Source: an uncultured Acidobacteriota bacterium (lineage in GTDB: Bacteria; Acidobacteriota; Terriglobia; Terriglobales; Acidobacteriaceae). From it: DNA of 36,345 nucleotides. Below the pieces are notes generated by a model. The model was given only the letters and a program-made list of their open reading frames with translations. It ran no database searches and was not told where the DNA came from. Positions 7,768 through 17,291 of this stretch are shown in pieces. The translations under genes and the position numbers were made by a program. The DNA is taken from the NCBI GenBank assembly GCA_903832295.1, contig CAILAZ010000321.1, forward strand, positions 1 through 36,345, written 5' to 3'. Position 1 is the first letter of the stretch; each line of letters opens with the position of its first letter.

Positions 7768-10440
7768 TTGACCGGCTATCGCGAATGCTTCGATCATGCA
7801 GTGCGTGCGGCGAGTGCCGGAGATACGGTGCTCACGGTCAATACGCGCTCCGCGCGCGCCGTCCGGGCCGCGGCGGAGCAGCGCCTGCAAGCCTCATGGG
7901 CTGCCTGGTTGACCCCGGTGGTGTTGCCCTTCGGAGCATTTGTGGAGCAGCTCTGGCAGGATGCCGTCGTGCAGGGTGCCATCACTCTGCACGCTTTGCA
8001 GCGCGAGCAGGAGTTGCAATTGTGGCGGCAGATCATCGCTCGTTCCTCCAGCGGGCGGCAGATGTTGCTGCCCGAATCGGCGGCCGCCCTGGCGTCCTCA
8101 TCGTTCCGCACCGCCTCTGAGTACGGAATTGCGCTGGACTCGCCGCAGATGAGCGCTTCCAGTGATACCCGCGCTTTCTCCATTTGGGCCGCCGAATTTC
8201 GCCGCCAGCTCGTTGCGAACAATTGGAGTTGTCCGGCGCTTTTCATGCGCGAGCTTGTTTCGTGTTTGGGCCAGTTGCAGCTTCCTGCAAAGCTCTATGT
8301 TTATCTGCCTGAGATCACTCCGCAGCGGCGGACGTTTCTGGATGCGCTGACTGCTGCCGGTACCGTGGTCACGCTGTCCCCCGGGCACTCGGAAGATTCC
8401 GATGCCTCGCCCGTGCGGTATGAATTCGATTCCGTCACCGGCGAATTGCGCTCGGCAGCGCAGTGGGCGCGCACTCAGATGGAAACAGCCCCGGGGTCTC
8501 GCGTCGGCGTCGTGCTGTTTGATCTCAACCGCAAGCTGCCGCAGGTGGAGGATGCCTTCCGCTCTGTTCTGCATCCAGAACACTATTTCGGAACTCGCAC
8601 GCCCGCCGTTTATGAGATCGCATCGCCCATCCCGCTCAGTGAGTACCCTGCCATCCGCTGCGCCTTGCAGGTGCTGTCGTTGTTTGCCGGCCCCACCCCC
8701 TTCAGCACATTGCACTCCCTGCTGACATCGCCTTACCTCGACCTCGACGCAGAGGCGGCCTCCCGGTTTGTCGCACAGGTCCGGCCGCACGCCCGCCTCC
8801 AGGTTGGCTACAGCGACTTGCTGCGCTGGCTCGCTGAATCGCGTGAGCTTCCGCTGCTGCGCGCGGCGCTCTCCTCGCTGCCCAGGCATTCGGCGTTCTC
8901 GTCTGTGCAGCCGGTTCCATACTGGGTTGATATCTCGCGTGCCATCCTGAAGGCCTTCGGATGGCCGGGTGGAGTAGGTCTGAATAGTGAGGAATACCAG
9001 TGCACGGAGAGATGGCGCGAACTGCTCTTATCTGCCTCCTCTTTGGAACTCCTTGGGTGGCGTACCGATTTCCTGGGCTTCACGCAGCGCCTTGAGCACA
9101 TGGCCGCCGCGCAGGGGTTTAAGCCTGAGTCGCGCTCTGCTCCCATACAAGTCATGGATGCGGAGGAGGCGGAAGGCTCGGTCTTCGATGCGCTTTGGAT
9201 CGGCTCCTGCACTGACGAATCATGGCCCGACGCGCCCAGGAATTTTCCGCTGATTCCGGTGACCCTGCTGAAGGCCGCAGCCGTGCCCTTGGTGGGAACT
9301 GCGGAGGCGGACGCCCGCATTCTGCGCACCACCTCGCGGCTGCTTCACTCGGCCCCCCAGGTTGCGCTCAGCATGGCTCTGCGTACGGAGGATGAGCGCG
9401 AGCAGCGCTGGAGTCCCTGCTTTGCAGCATTCGGAATCGCGCCCTTTGCCATGGAGCGCCCCGCGCCGGTGGCCGAGAGCTTCGAAGCCTTGGAACTGGA
9501 ACCCTCCCTTGACGAATCAGCCCCGCCGTTAGCTGCGGGAGAAGCTGCGCGCGGCGGTACATCTTTGCTGCAGGAGCAGTCGAACTGCCCCTTCCGCGCC
9601 TTTGCCACTCGGCGTCTCGGAGCCAGGCAGCAGCAGGGGCCGAATGAGGCAATCGCTCCCACCGAAAGAGGCAATGTGATGGAACGCGCATTGCAACTCG
9701 TGTGGGAGGAATTGAAGGACAGTGACGGACTGTGCCGCCCCGATCTTCGCCCGCTTGCGGAGCAGGCGACCGACACCGCGATTGAGGAACTATTGCCCGC
9801 CGACGCTGATCCCTGGATGCTCCGCTTCCGCGCTCTTGAGCGGGCCCGCACAATCGAGGTACTCATGGAGTGGCTGGCCCTCGAATCCCGCCGCGCTCCC
9901 TTCTCGGTCGTGGACCATCAGCTGGATGTTGAGGTGGAACTTGCGGGCTTGCACTTGCGCGGTCGGCTGGATCGCCTGGACAAAGTTGGCGACGAGCACA
10001 TGGTCATCGACTACAAGACCGGTGTCGGCCTCAGCGTGAGTGCGTGGCAGGTGCCGCGGCCACGCTTGCCGCAGATTCCCTTCTACGCGCTGGCCATGCA
10101 GCGAAAGGACAAGGCCGTTGGAGGAGTCGCCTTTGGCGTGGTCCGCAAGGGGGAATGCGCCTTCAAGGGATACACCCAGGAGAAGGGCGTATTCCCCGGC
10201 GTTTCATCCAGCCGCGCCTTCGGCGGCACGGAGTTCAGTGAATACGCCTGGCTGTGGGGAGAGGAGTTGGAGCGCATCGCCGCATCATTCGCCCTCGGGG
10301 AAGCCGCTGTGGATCCGAAGGTACCCCCGGGGAGGACGGGCTCCTCCTGCGAGCACTGCCACCTGACCTCGCTCTGCCGGATCAGTGAACACGCAGCCGG
10401 CGGCATCGAGGACGAAGCAGAGGGAGAGAGCGATGAGTAG
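7768..10440 (+). CDS. AddB-like DNA repair nuclease (PD-(D/E)XK family)
   Basis: About 890 residues, resembling the AddB-related group known as 'probable DNA repair protein' (TIGR03623, from memory). The N-terminus (TVLTVNTRSARAVRAA) lacks the GxxGxGKT loop found in Bacillus AddB, so it is probably not an active helicase. The C-terminus has a RecB-type nuclease: a Cys in EQSNCPFRAFA, then RGRLDRLDKVGDEHMVIDYK with the catalytic Asp and the DYK motif, then a Cys cluster in SCEHCHLTSLC. Together these fit the iron-sulfur 'staple' nuclease of AddB. I prefer the TTG start at 7768, preceded by GGGAGG; a GTG at 7732 without a ribosome binding site would add 12 residues. The stop overlaps the start of the AddA-like gene, so they form one complex. 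Confidence 0.85.
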   Translation: MTGYRECFDHAVRAASAGDTVLTVNTRSARAVRAAAEQRLQASWAAWLTPVVLPFGAFVEQLWQDAVVQGAITLHALQREQELQLWRQIIARSSSGRQMLLPESAAALASSSFRTASEYGIALDSPQMSASSDTRAFSIWAAEFRRQLVANNWSCPALFMRELVSCLGQLQLPAKLYVYLPEITPQRRTFLDALTAAGTVVTLSPGHSEDSDASPVRYEFDSVTGELRSAAQWARTQMETAPGSRVGVVLFDLNRKLPQVEDAFRSVLHPEHYFGTRTPAVYEIASPIPLSEYPAIRCALQVLSLFAGPTPFSTLHSLLTSPYLDLDAEAASRFVAQVRPHARLQVGYSDLLRWLAESRELPLLRAALSSLPRHSAFSSVQPVPYWVDISRAILKAFGWPGGVGLNSEEYQCTERWRELLLSASSLELLGWRTDFLGFTQRLEHMAAAQGFKPESRSAPIQVMDAEEAEGSVFDALWIGSCTDESWPDAPRNFPLIPVTLLKAAAVPLVGTAEADARILRTTSRLLHSAPQVALSMALRTEDEREQRWSPCFAAFGIAPFAMERPAPVAESFEALELEPSLDESAPPLAAGEAARGGTSLLQEQSNCPFRAFATRRLGARQQQGPNEAIAPTERGNVMERALQLVWEELKDSDGLCRPDLRPLAEQATDTAIEELLPADADPWMLRFRALERARTIEVLMEWLALESRRAPFSVVDHQLDVEVELAGLHLRGRLDRLDKVGDEHMVIDYKTGVGLSVSAWQVPRPRLPQIPFYALAMQRKDKAVGGVAFGVVRKGECAFKGYTQEKGVFPGVSSSRAFGGTEFSEYAWLWGEELERIAASFALGEAAVDPKVPPGRTGSSCEHCHLTSLCRISEHAAGGIEDEAEGESDE

Positions 10441-13400
10441 CCCCACCCCGCGCCCCGTTCCCGCTGACGACAGCATTCGTCTGCAAGTGTTGGACACCTC
10501 GAAGTCGTGGATATTGCAGGCTCCCGCTGGTTCGGGAAAGACCGAACTGCTCATGCAGCGCTACCTCGCCTGTCTGGCCACGGTGGAGCAGCCCGAGTCC
10601 GTGCTTGCCATCACATTCACGCGCAAAGCCGCTGCGGAGATGCGCGGCCGCATTCTCGCGTCCCTGCAGAAGGCCGGAAGAATGTCCGTCGCCGAAATTT
10701 CCGCCTGTCCCGAGTACGAGCAGAAATCATTGCAACTGGCGCGAGCCGTGTTGGAGAATTCCGCCGCCCTGGGTTGGAAGATTCTCGAGCATCCCTCGCG
10801 CCTGCAGGTTCGGACGCTGGATTCCTTCTGCGAGGCGGTGGCGCAACGCGCGCCCTTCAAAGGGCTGCTGGGTGGTGTGGCGCAGGTGACAGAGGATGCC
10901 GGGCCGCTGTATGAAATGGCAGCGCAGCGTGTCATCGATCAGCTTGCGCAGCCCGGTTCCCTGGGCAATGCCGTTGCCTCGTTGCTCATTCACGTGGATA
11001 ACAATGTGCGCGGGATTCGCAGTCTGCTGGCGGCGATGCTGCAACGGCGTGATCAGTGGCTGCACTTCCTCGGACGCTCCGATGCCTTCGACGCCGCGCA
11101 GCAGGAACTGCTCCGGACCAGGCTGGAAGCAGCACTCGTGCTTTCCGTGGAAGAGGATATGGAGCGCTCGCGCGCCCATGCTGCCCGCGTGCTTGGCGGC
11201 CTCACTGCGGAGCTGTTGGAATTGATGCGCTATGCGGCCTCACAGCTTGATTCGGGCGTCGCCGTGATTGAGTCTATTGCTGCCAGCGCCGAGCCATTCC
11301 CGTCTCGACCGGGCGCAAACGCGGGTAGCGCCGCAGCCCTCCCTGCTGCCAGGGCCGCATCTCTTCCTGCGTGGCGAGCTCTCAGTGATTTCCTCCTGAC
11401 ATCCGAGCGGAGTAGGCCGGCATTCCGCAAACTCGTCAACAAGAAACACGGCTTCCCTGCCGGCACCCGCCAAAAGTCGCAATGCGTTGATCTGCTTTCC
11501 CGCATTGCTCGTCTGCCCGGCGCGGAGGAACTCTGCGAATTTCTCAATCGCATCCGTCGCCTTCCCGATCCGCACTACACCGATCCGCAGTGGAACTTCA
11601 TCCGTGCAGTGTTGGAGGTTCTGCCGCTTGCGGCTGCGAATCTGAAAGTCATCTTCTCTGAGCAGGGAACCGTTGATTTCGCCGAGTATGCGCAGCGGGC
11701 TCTGGACGCCATCGGCCAGGAAGGCGACCCGACCGAGTTGGGTTTGCAACTCGGATACAGGATTCGCCACATCCTCGTGGACGAATTTCAGGATACTAAC
11801 CGCGTGCAGGTGGAGCTGCTGGAGCGTTTGCTGGCTACGTGGGAGGCCGACGAGCAGTGCTCCACCTTCTGCGTCGGAGATCCCATGCAGTCCATCTACG
11901 CATTCCGCCAGGCCGACGTTGCCATCTATCAGAATGTGCGGGCTGCGGGAATCGGCGGCCATCGGCTCAAACCCGGAGAGCTCAGCAGAAACTTCCGCTC
12001 GCAGCAGAAGCTGGTCGAGTGGTTCAACGAGGTATTCTCACTGGTTCTGAGCGAAGACAGTGCCCTTACCAACGCCGTGAAGTACGTACTCGCCGAGCCC
12101 ACGCGGCCCGCGCTCGGCGGACCTGCCGTGTGTATCCGCGGTTTTGCCAAGGACCAGCCTTTGGCCGAGGCAAAGCATCTTGCAGAGTGCATCAAACGGG
12201 AGCTTGCCGCCCCCACACCCGAAGGCTCAAAGCCGTTGACCATCGCGGTGCTGGTGCGCTCGCGCGCGCATCTTCCGGAACTGGTGGAGGCAATGCGCAA
12301 CGCCGGGGTCGATTACCGCGCTGTGAAGACCGACCGGCTCACGGATCGACCGCCCGTTCACGACCTTGAGGCGCTGCGCGCTGCGTTGACGGATCTCGCC
12401 GACCGCACCGCATGGCTGTCGATTCTGCGCGCCCCCTGGTGCGGACTGGACCTTGCTGATCTGCTCGAGTTGTGTCGGGACGATCGGGAGTCCACGGTGT
12501 GCCAGTTGCTGCGGTTGCATGCCGGCAGGCTGTCGCAGCGCGGACAGGCCGCGCTTGCGCGTTGTCTGCCTATACTGGAAGACGCGATCGCAACCCGGGG
12601 ACGAAGTCCGCTGCGCCTGCTGGTGGAGTCCACATGGCTGCGCCTCGGCGGTCCTTCATGCCTGGGAAAGGATCGCGAGCAGGGAATTCGAGACGCGAGC
12701 GCCTACTTCGCTCTGCTGGATGCTCAATCCTCTGCCGGAATGCTGCGCGACCCCGATCTGTTTGCCACGAAGCTGCATGACCTGTTCGCCCCCGCGGACA
12801 CCCGCAGCGGCATCCGCGTGGAGATCATGCCCATTCATCAGGCGAAAGGCCTGGAGTGGGATGTGGTTTTTCTTCCCGCCCTCGAACGCCATGCCCGCCA
12901 GGACAACAAGAGCCTGCTCTACTGGCGCCGTCGCACTCGCGAAAAGGAGGAGTTCCTTCTCCTCGGCCCCATGGAGGCCTCCGGAAAGAAGGATGCGAAA
13001 GCAGCAACCATCGAGAGTTACCTCCGTGGCATCTCCAGCGAGTGCTCGCGCGAAGAGCTGAAGCGCTTGTTCTATGTAGCGGCGACACGCGCAAAGCGGC
13101 GGCTCTATCTTTCCGCAGCCGTGTCGGAGCACAACCCCAACGCCAATTCCATGCTGCGCCTTTTGTGGGATCTGCCCGGCATGCAGCACGCATTCGCACC
13201 CCCGGAGTCATCCCAGGAAGCCCAGCCGCAGCCTCCGCCCGTGCTGCCGCGCCCCGGGCTGCGCCGCTTGCCGGAAACATTTACCCTTCCTGCATTGGCT
13301 GAGCCGCTGCAGTGGAGCGCGGAGCAGCACGAGCTTGCGGAGGAGAAGCATCGCTTCGAGTGGGTGGGTGACCTTCTGCCGCGTATCGGTATCGTTGCGC

Positions 13401-13915
13401 ACCGCTTCCTCCAGCGCATCGCCCAGCAGGGACCCGCATCGTGGGATTCCGCGGCACTGTTCGCCGCCAGGCCGGTGATCTCAGCCGCGCTGCTGCGCGA
13501 AGGCGTAACCCGTGGCGACCTGGAACTGGGGATCACCCGCGTGACAGAGGCGCTCAGCAAAACCCTTGTGGATGAGCGTGGACGATGGCTGCTCTCCCCT
13601 CATCCGGAGCACCGCAGTGAATTCGCGGTCTCTGCCTTCATCGAGGGGCGGGTGCAACACGTGCGCGTGGACCGCACATTCATCGTGGATGGAGTGCGCT
13701 GGCTTATCGATTACAAGATCACCGAGCAGCTTGGAGGAGACACTCAGCGCTACCTTCAGATGCAGGTGGAAAAATATCGCCCTGACATGGAACGGTATGT
13801 TCGCGTGATGCGCATTTTTGATCCACGCCCGGTCCGGTGCGCGCTCTACCTTCCTCTCCTCGGTGCCTTCTGTCCGGTGGAAATCGGCCCCTCGCCGCAG
13901 GGCGATCAACCATAG
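10433..13915 (+). CDS. addA: AddA-like UvrD-family helicase/nuclease
   Basis: About 1160 residues, an ATP-driven 3'-5' helicase of superfamily 1 with a C-terminal nuclease, acting on double-strand ends for homologous recombination. Motifs in order: Walker A QAPAGSGKTELLM near residue 25; Ia AITFTRKAAAEMR; Walker B ILVDEFQDTNRVQ; motif III CVGDPMQSIYAFRQADV; motif IV LSRNFRSQQKLVEWF; motif V MPIHQAKGLEWDVVF; motif VI FYVAATRAKRRLYLS. The C-terminal RecB-like nuclease has VDRTFIVDGVRWLIDYK. The start is ATG at 10433, inside the last codons of the AddB-like gene (8-base overlap); a longer frame back to 10385 overlaps more and is less likely. A compositionally biased Ala/Pro stretch lies near residues 290-310. 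The gene could equally be named as a RecB-like subunit. Confidence 0.9.
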   Translation: MSSPTPRPVPADDSIRLQVLDTSKSWILQAPAGSGKTELLMQRYLACLATVEQPESVLAITFTRKAAAEMRGRILASLQKAGRMSVAEISACPEYEQKSLQLARAVLENSAALGWKILEHPSRLQVRTLDSFCEAVAQRAPFKGLLGGVAQVTEDAGPLYEMAAQRVIDQLAQPGSLGNAVASLLIHVDNNVRGIRSLLAAMLQRRDQWLHFLGRSDAFDAAQQELLRTRLEAALVLSVEEDMERSRAHAARVLGGLTAELLELMRYAASQLDSGVAVIESIAASAEPFPSRPGANAGSAAALPAARAASLPAWRALSDFLLTSERSRPAFRKLVNKKHGFPAGTRQKSQCVDLLSRIARLPGAEELCEFLNRIRRLPDPHYTDPQWNFIRAVLEVLPLAAANLKVIFSEQGTVDFAEYAQRALDAIGQEGDPTELGLQLGYRIRHILVDEFQDTNRVQVELLERLLATWEADEQCSTFCVGDPMQSIYAFRQADVAIYQNVRAAGIGGHRLKPGELSRNFRSQQKLVEWFNEVFSLVLSEDSALTNAVKYVLAEPTRPALGGPAVCIRGFAKDQPLAEAKHLAECIKRELAAPTPEGSKPLTIAVLVRSRAHLPELVEAMRNAGVDYRAVKTDRLTDRPPVHDLEALRAALTDLADRTAWLSILRAPWCGLDLADLLELCRDDRESTVCQLLRLHAGRLSQRGQAALARCLPILEDAIATRGRSPLRLLVESTWLRLGGPSCLGKDREQGIRDASAYFALLDAQSSAGMLRDPDLFATKLHDLFAPADTRSGIRVEIMPIHQAKGLEWDVVFLPALERHARQDNKSLLYWRRRTREKEEFLLLGPMEASGKKDAKAATIESYLRGISSECSREELKRLFYVAATRAKRRLYLSAAVSEHNPNANSMLRLLWDLPGMQHAFAPPESSQEAQPQPPPVLPRPGLRRLPETFTLPALAEPLQWSAEQHELAEEKHRFEWVGDLLPRIGIVAHRFLQRIAQQGPASWDSAALFAARPVISAALLREGVTRGDLELGITRVTEALSKTLVDERGRWLLSPHPEHRSEFAVSAFIEGRVQHVRVDRTFIVDGVRWLIDYKITEQLGGDTQRYLQMQVEKYRPDMERYVRVMRIFDPRPVRCALYLPLLGAFCPVEIGPSPQGDQP

Positions 13916-14100
13916 ACTACTTCGCCATCTTCACGCGTGTTTTCCGATACACAGAATGCCAATCGTAGCGGACTGGTCTCAACGATGTACCGGAAAGTGA
14001 CTACGGCGATTTCAACGATTAGCGTCCGGGTAAATCCTTGCCGTGCGTGCACGCGAATGGGAAAACCCACGCGCCGCGGGTTAAACTAGCTTTCAGCCGC

Positions 14101-15318
14101 ATGATACTGAACCGCCTCTCCCTCGTCGTCCTTCTCGTCAGCATCTCATCGGGAATCGGTATGTCCGTTTCAGCCGCACAAACCGCGGCTCCCGCCGTGC
14201 GTCCCGGCAACAACGCCCTCGCAGCTCGCGGCTTCAGTGAACTCTACAATGCCGATTACGAGCCTGCAATTCGCGATTTCACCAAGCTCCAGGCTGAGTA
14301 CCCCAACGATCCGTTTTCCTCCAACTACCTGCTCGCGGCAGAGTTGTTCCGGGAACTCAACCGCATTGGCGCGCTCGATACCGAAACTTACTCGAGCGAG
14401 AGCTTCCTCACCAGCAAAGCCCGGCGTCCCCTCGACGTTGCGGCGCAGAAGAGGATCTTCGATCTGATTGCGCGCGTCGAAGCCTTGTGCAATGCACGCC
14501 TGCAAAGCAATCCCGGTGATACGGACGCGCTCTATGCGCGTGGCGTCGCTCGCGGATTTCGTTCCACCTACATGGGAATGGCCGAGAAGTCATGGCTGGC
14601 TGGAATTCGCGCTGCGCTGGCCTCCCGGCGTGACCACGAACGCGTGCTCGAACTCGATCCCAGCTATGTGGATGCCAAGATGACAGTCGGCATTCACAAC
14701 TACATCATTGGATCGCTGAACTGGGCGGGGCGTGCTGCCGTGGCGCTGGTGGGCGTCACCGGCAACCGCCAGAAGGGCCTTGATTATCTCCGCGAGGTCA
14801 GCCGCTCGCATGGCACCTCCAGCAACGATGGTGCAATGGCGCTCAGCCTTTTTCTTCGGCGCGAACAGCGCTATCCGGAAGCACTCGAGCTCGTGGGACG
14901 GGTATCGCGCGAGTATCCCAGAAACTACCTGCTGGCCGTTGAGTACGCACACCTTCTCAATGCTGCCGGACACGGCCGCGATGCGATTGCGCAATATCGG
15001 CTCGTGCTCGAAAAAGGCCGCGAGGGAAAGTACTCCACCTATCAGCCGGAAATTGCGGCCTGGGGGCTTGGTGTTTCGCTGCGAGGGCAGCACGAGTTCG
15101 AGCAGGCTGCTGGCGCATTCGATCTGGTTGCAACATGCCGAGACGTTGAGCCGTCTTTGCTGGACCGCGCGTATGTTGCGGCGGGAGAGATGTACGATGC
15201 GATCGGCCAGCGCGAGCAGGCGTTGGCGCGCTACCGCAAGGCCATTGCCAGCGGAAGGGACGGCGACCCGATCATTGCCGCCCGCCGACACACGCGGCGC
15301 GCGTACCACTTCGAGTAG
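14101..15318 (+). CDS. Secreted TPR-repeat protein, unknown function
   Basis: Starting at ATG 14101, the first residues (MILNRLSLVVLLVSISSGIG, then SVSAAQTAA) form a good signal peptide with likely cleavage after SAA or AQT. The remaining roughly 380 residues are helical and include several TPR-like units, for example DYEPAIRDFTKLQAEYP, RDHERVLELDPSYVDAKM and QREQALARYRKAIASGRDGD. Such proteins usually serve as periplasmic scaffolds. A frame extending back to 14038 would bury the signal peptide and is unlikely. No ribosome binding site is obvious. The neighbours (AddA upstream, MarC downstream) do not suggest a function. Confidence 0.8.
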   Translation: MILNRLSLVVLLVSISSGIGMSVSAAQTAAPAVRPGNNALAARGFSELYNADYEPAIRDFTKLQAEYPNDPFSSNYLLAAELFRELNRIGALDTETYSSESFLTSKARRPLDVAAQKRIFDLIARVEALCNARLQSNPGDTDALYARGVARGFRSTYMGMAEKSWLAGIRAALASRRDHERVLELDPSYVDAKMTVGIHNYIIGSLNWAGRAAVALVGVTGNRQKGLDYLREVSRSHGTSSNDGAMALSLFLRREQRYPEALELVGRVSREYPRNYLLAVEYAHLLNAAGHGRDAIAQYRLVLEKGREGKYSTYQPEIAAWGLGVSLRGQHEFEQAAGAFDLVATCRDVEPSLLDRAYVAAGEMYDAIGQREQALARYRKAIASGRDGDPIIAARRHTRRAYHFE

Positions 15319-15385
15319 GGCTGCCGCTGTTTTGGAAATCCGCGCTCATCCCGTGTAGGCTTACTGATGGAGACCGCTAGAACGT

Positions 15386-16066
15386 ATGTATCTGCCGCCT
15401 GAAGCTGCCCGCATTCATCTCTTCTTCACCTCGTTGACCGAGTTTTCATTCATCGCATTCAGCTCAATCTTCTTTCTGGTGGACCCGTTTGCCGCCGTTC
15501 CGCCATTCCTCGCGATGACGAACAGTGCGGAACCCGCCGCCCGGAAGCGCATGGCTGCGCGCGCGGCGTGGACATGCTTCATCGTGCTCTGCCTCTTTGC
15601 ACTCTCCGGCTCGTTCATCTTCAAGCTGTTTGGCATCACCCTTGCGGCCTTTGAAATTGCCGGCGGATTGATCCTGCTTCTGATCGGCCTTGAGATGTTG
15701 CAGGCCCGGCGCTCAACGCAGGAAGGTGTGAGCGAAACCGAAGAGGGTGCGCACAAGGAAGACATCGGCATCACTCCGCTCGGCATCCCGCTGCTGGCGG
15801 GCCCGGGCGCAATTTCCACGGTGATGGTGCTGATGGGAGCCTCTCCGACGTGGCAGCACGCGATTCCCATCTTTCTCGCCATCGGCGTAACGGCCTTCGC
15901 AAGCTATCTCATCCTCGCCTCGGCAGACCGCGTACGCAAGCGCATGGGAGAGACTGGCATTCGCATCATGATGCGAATCATGGGATTGATGCTGACCGCG
16001 ATTGCAGTGCAGTTTGTGATCAACGGACTGGTGCGGCTGAATATCATCAACGTCTCGCCGCAGTAA
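15386..16066 (+). CDS. MarC-family integral membrane protein
   Basis: A 226-residue inner-membrane protein with about six hydrophobic segments. The N-terminal segment FIAFSSIFFLVDPFAAVPPF carries the DPF/PP signature of the MarC/UPF0056 family, and ITPLGIPLLAGPGAISTVMV carries the second conserved Pro/Gly motif. The family was once linked to multiple antibiotic resistance and later placed among possible amino acid or small-molecule carriers; the substrate is unknown. Start ATG at 15386 lacks a strong ribosome binding site. A hairpin terminator follows at 16085-16112. Confidence 0.92.
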   Translation: MYLPPEAARIHLFFTSLTEFSFIAFSSIFFLVDPFAAVPPFLAMTNSAEPAARKRMAARAAWTCFIVLCLFALSGSFIFKLFGITLAAFEIAGGLILLLIGLEMLQARRSTQEGVSETEEGAHKEDIGITPLGIPLLAGPGAISTVMVLMGASPTWQHAIPIFLAIGVTAFASYLILASADRVRKRMGETGIRIMMRIMGLMLTAIAVQFVINGLVRLNIINVSPQ

Positions 16067-16084
16067 ACGAAACCTTCGCAAGCA

Positions 16085-16112
16085 AATGGGCATGGCGGAA
16101 GCCATGCCCATT
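16085..16112. terminator. Hairpin between convergent marC-like and glpX genes
   Basis: Perfect 12-bp stem AATGGGCATGGC / GCCATGCCCATT with a GGAA loop, placed between two convergent stops. The T tract on the plus side is weak (TTGTTACG). It probably serves as a terminator in both directions. Confidence 0.7.
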
Positions 16113-16131
16113 GTTACGTAAACATTGAAAG

Positions 16132-17172
16132 CTAGAAGCGGACGCTGACGTCCCTGCCCTCTTCCATGTGAATGCCTTCCACAAAGCGGACTTTGCGCGA
16201 AGCCATCTTCATCACGACTGAGGATGTACGGACGCCTTCGCCGAAGAAGCGCACCCCCTGCATCAGCGGGCCGTCGGTGACTCCGGTTGCTGCGAAGATG
16301 ATGTTCTCGCCCGGTGCCAGTTCGTCCGCGGTGTAGGTCTTGTGCACGTCCGTGATTCCGTACTCGGCCATGCGCTCGCGCTGTTCGTCTGTGTACCCGG
16401 TGAGCCGGCCCACCATGTAGCCATTCAGGCAGCGCATGGCGGCCGCGGTGATCACGCCTTCCGGCGCGCCGCCCGCTCCCATCACTGCGTGGACGCCAGT
16501 GCCGCGAACGGCGGCGGCGATTCCCGGAGCCAGGTCGCCATCACCAATCAACTTGATGCGCGCGCCCGCGCGGCGAATCTCGTTGATCAGCGTCTCGTGG
16601 CGCGGACGGTCGAGCACGATGATCACAAGGTCCTCGACATCGCGGTTCAGCGCCTTGGCGATCATCTTCAGGTTCACCGCTGTGGGCGCATCCAGGTCCA
16701 CCGCGCCTCTACAGGCCGGGCCAACCACGATCTTTTCCATGTAGCAGTCGGGTGCGTGCAGCAGACCGCCGCGTTCGCTGGCAGCCAGCACGCAGATGGA
16801 GCCCGGCGCGCCGGTCGCCGTCAGGTTCGTGCCTTCCAAGGGATCGACTGCGATATCCACCTCGGGGTAGATAACGCCTTCCCTTGCCGGGCGCCCCACT
16901 TTTTCCCCAATGTACAGCATCGGGGCTTCATCACGTTCGCCTTCGCCGATGACGATGGTTCCGCGCATGGGAACGGTTTCCATCACACGGCGCATGGTTT
17001 CGGTCGCAACCTGGTCTGCTTTCTTCCGGTCGCCTGTTCCCATCTGACGGGCTGAAGCGATTGCCGCTGCCTCAACCACCCGCAACATCTCCAGCGCGAG
17101 ATCTGATTCCAAGTTGCTCAGGATATTGTCTTCCAGATGTACTGACTTGGTGTGGTGAACCTTTGTCGCCAT
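16132..17172 (-). CDS. glpX: Fructose-1,6-bisphosphatase class II (GlpX)
   Basis: Cytoplasmic gluconeogenic enzyme hydrolysing fructose 1,6-bisphosphate. The family motifs are present: [40 protein letters not shown] (metal and substrate site) and [15 protein letters not shown], followed by [20 protein letters not shown]. The length of 346 is slightly above E. coli GlpX because of a charged N-terminal extension. Start ATG at 17172 has AGGAG eight bases upstream. It lies 119 bases after the glutaryl-CoA dehydrogenase gene on the same strand and could be co-transcribed with it. Confidence 0.96.
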   Translation of the reverse strand: MATKVHHTKSVHLEDNILSNLESDLALEMLRVVEAAAIASARQMGTGDRKKADQVATETMRRVMETVPMRGTIVIGEGERDEAPMLYIGEKVGRPAREGVIYPEVDIAVDPLEGTNLTATGAPGSICVLAASERGGLLHAPDCYMEKIVVGPACRGAVDLDAPTAVNLKMIAKALNRDVEDLVIIVLDRPRHETLINEIRRAGARIKLIGDGDLAPGIAAAVRGTGVHAVMGAGGAPEGVITAAAMRCLNGYMVGRLTGYTDEQRERMAEYGITDVHKTYTADELAPGENIIFAATGVTDGPLMQGVRFFGEGVRTSSVVMKMASRKVRFVEGIHMEEGRDVSVRF

Positions 17173-17291
17173 GATTGCTCCTGATTATCCGGCCGCGGCT
17201 TCTATTTCGTACTTGCGGTTGGCCTTGTGCCGTTATCTACTGCGTTCCCCGGAAATACATCCGTCCTTCTGAATGAAACACAGACTGCCAG

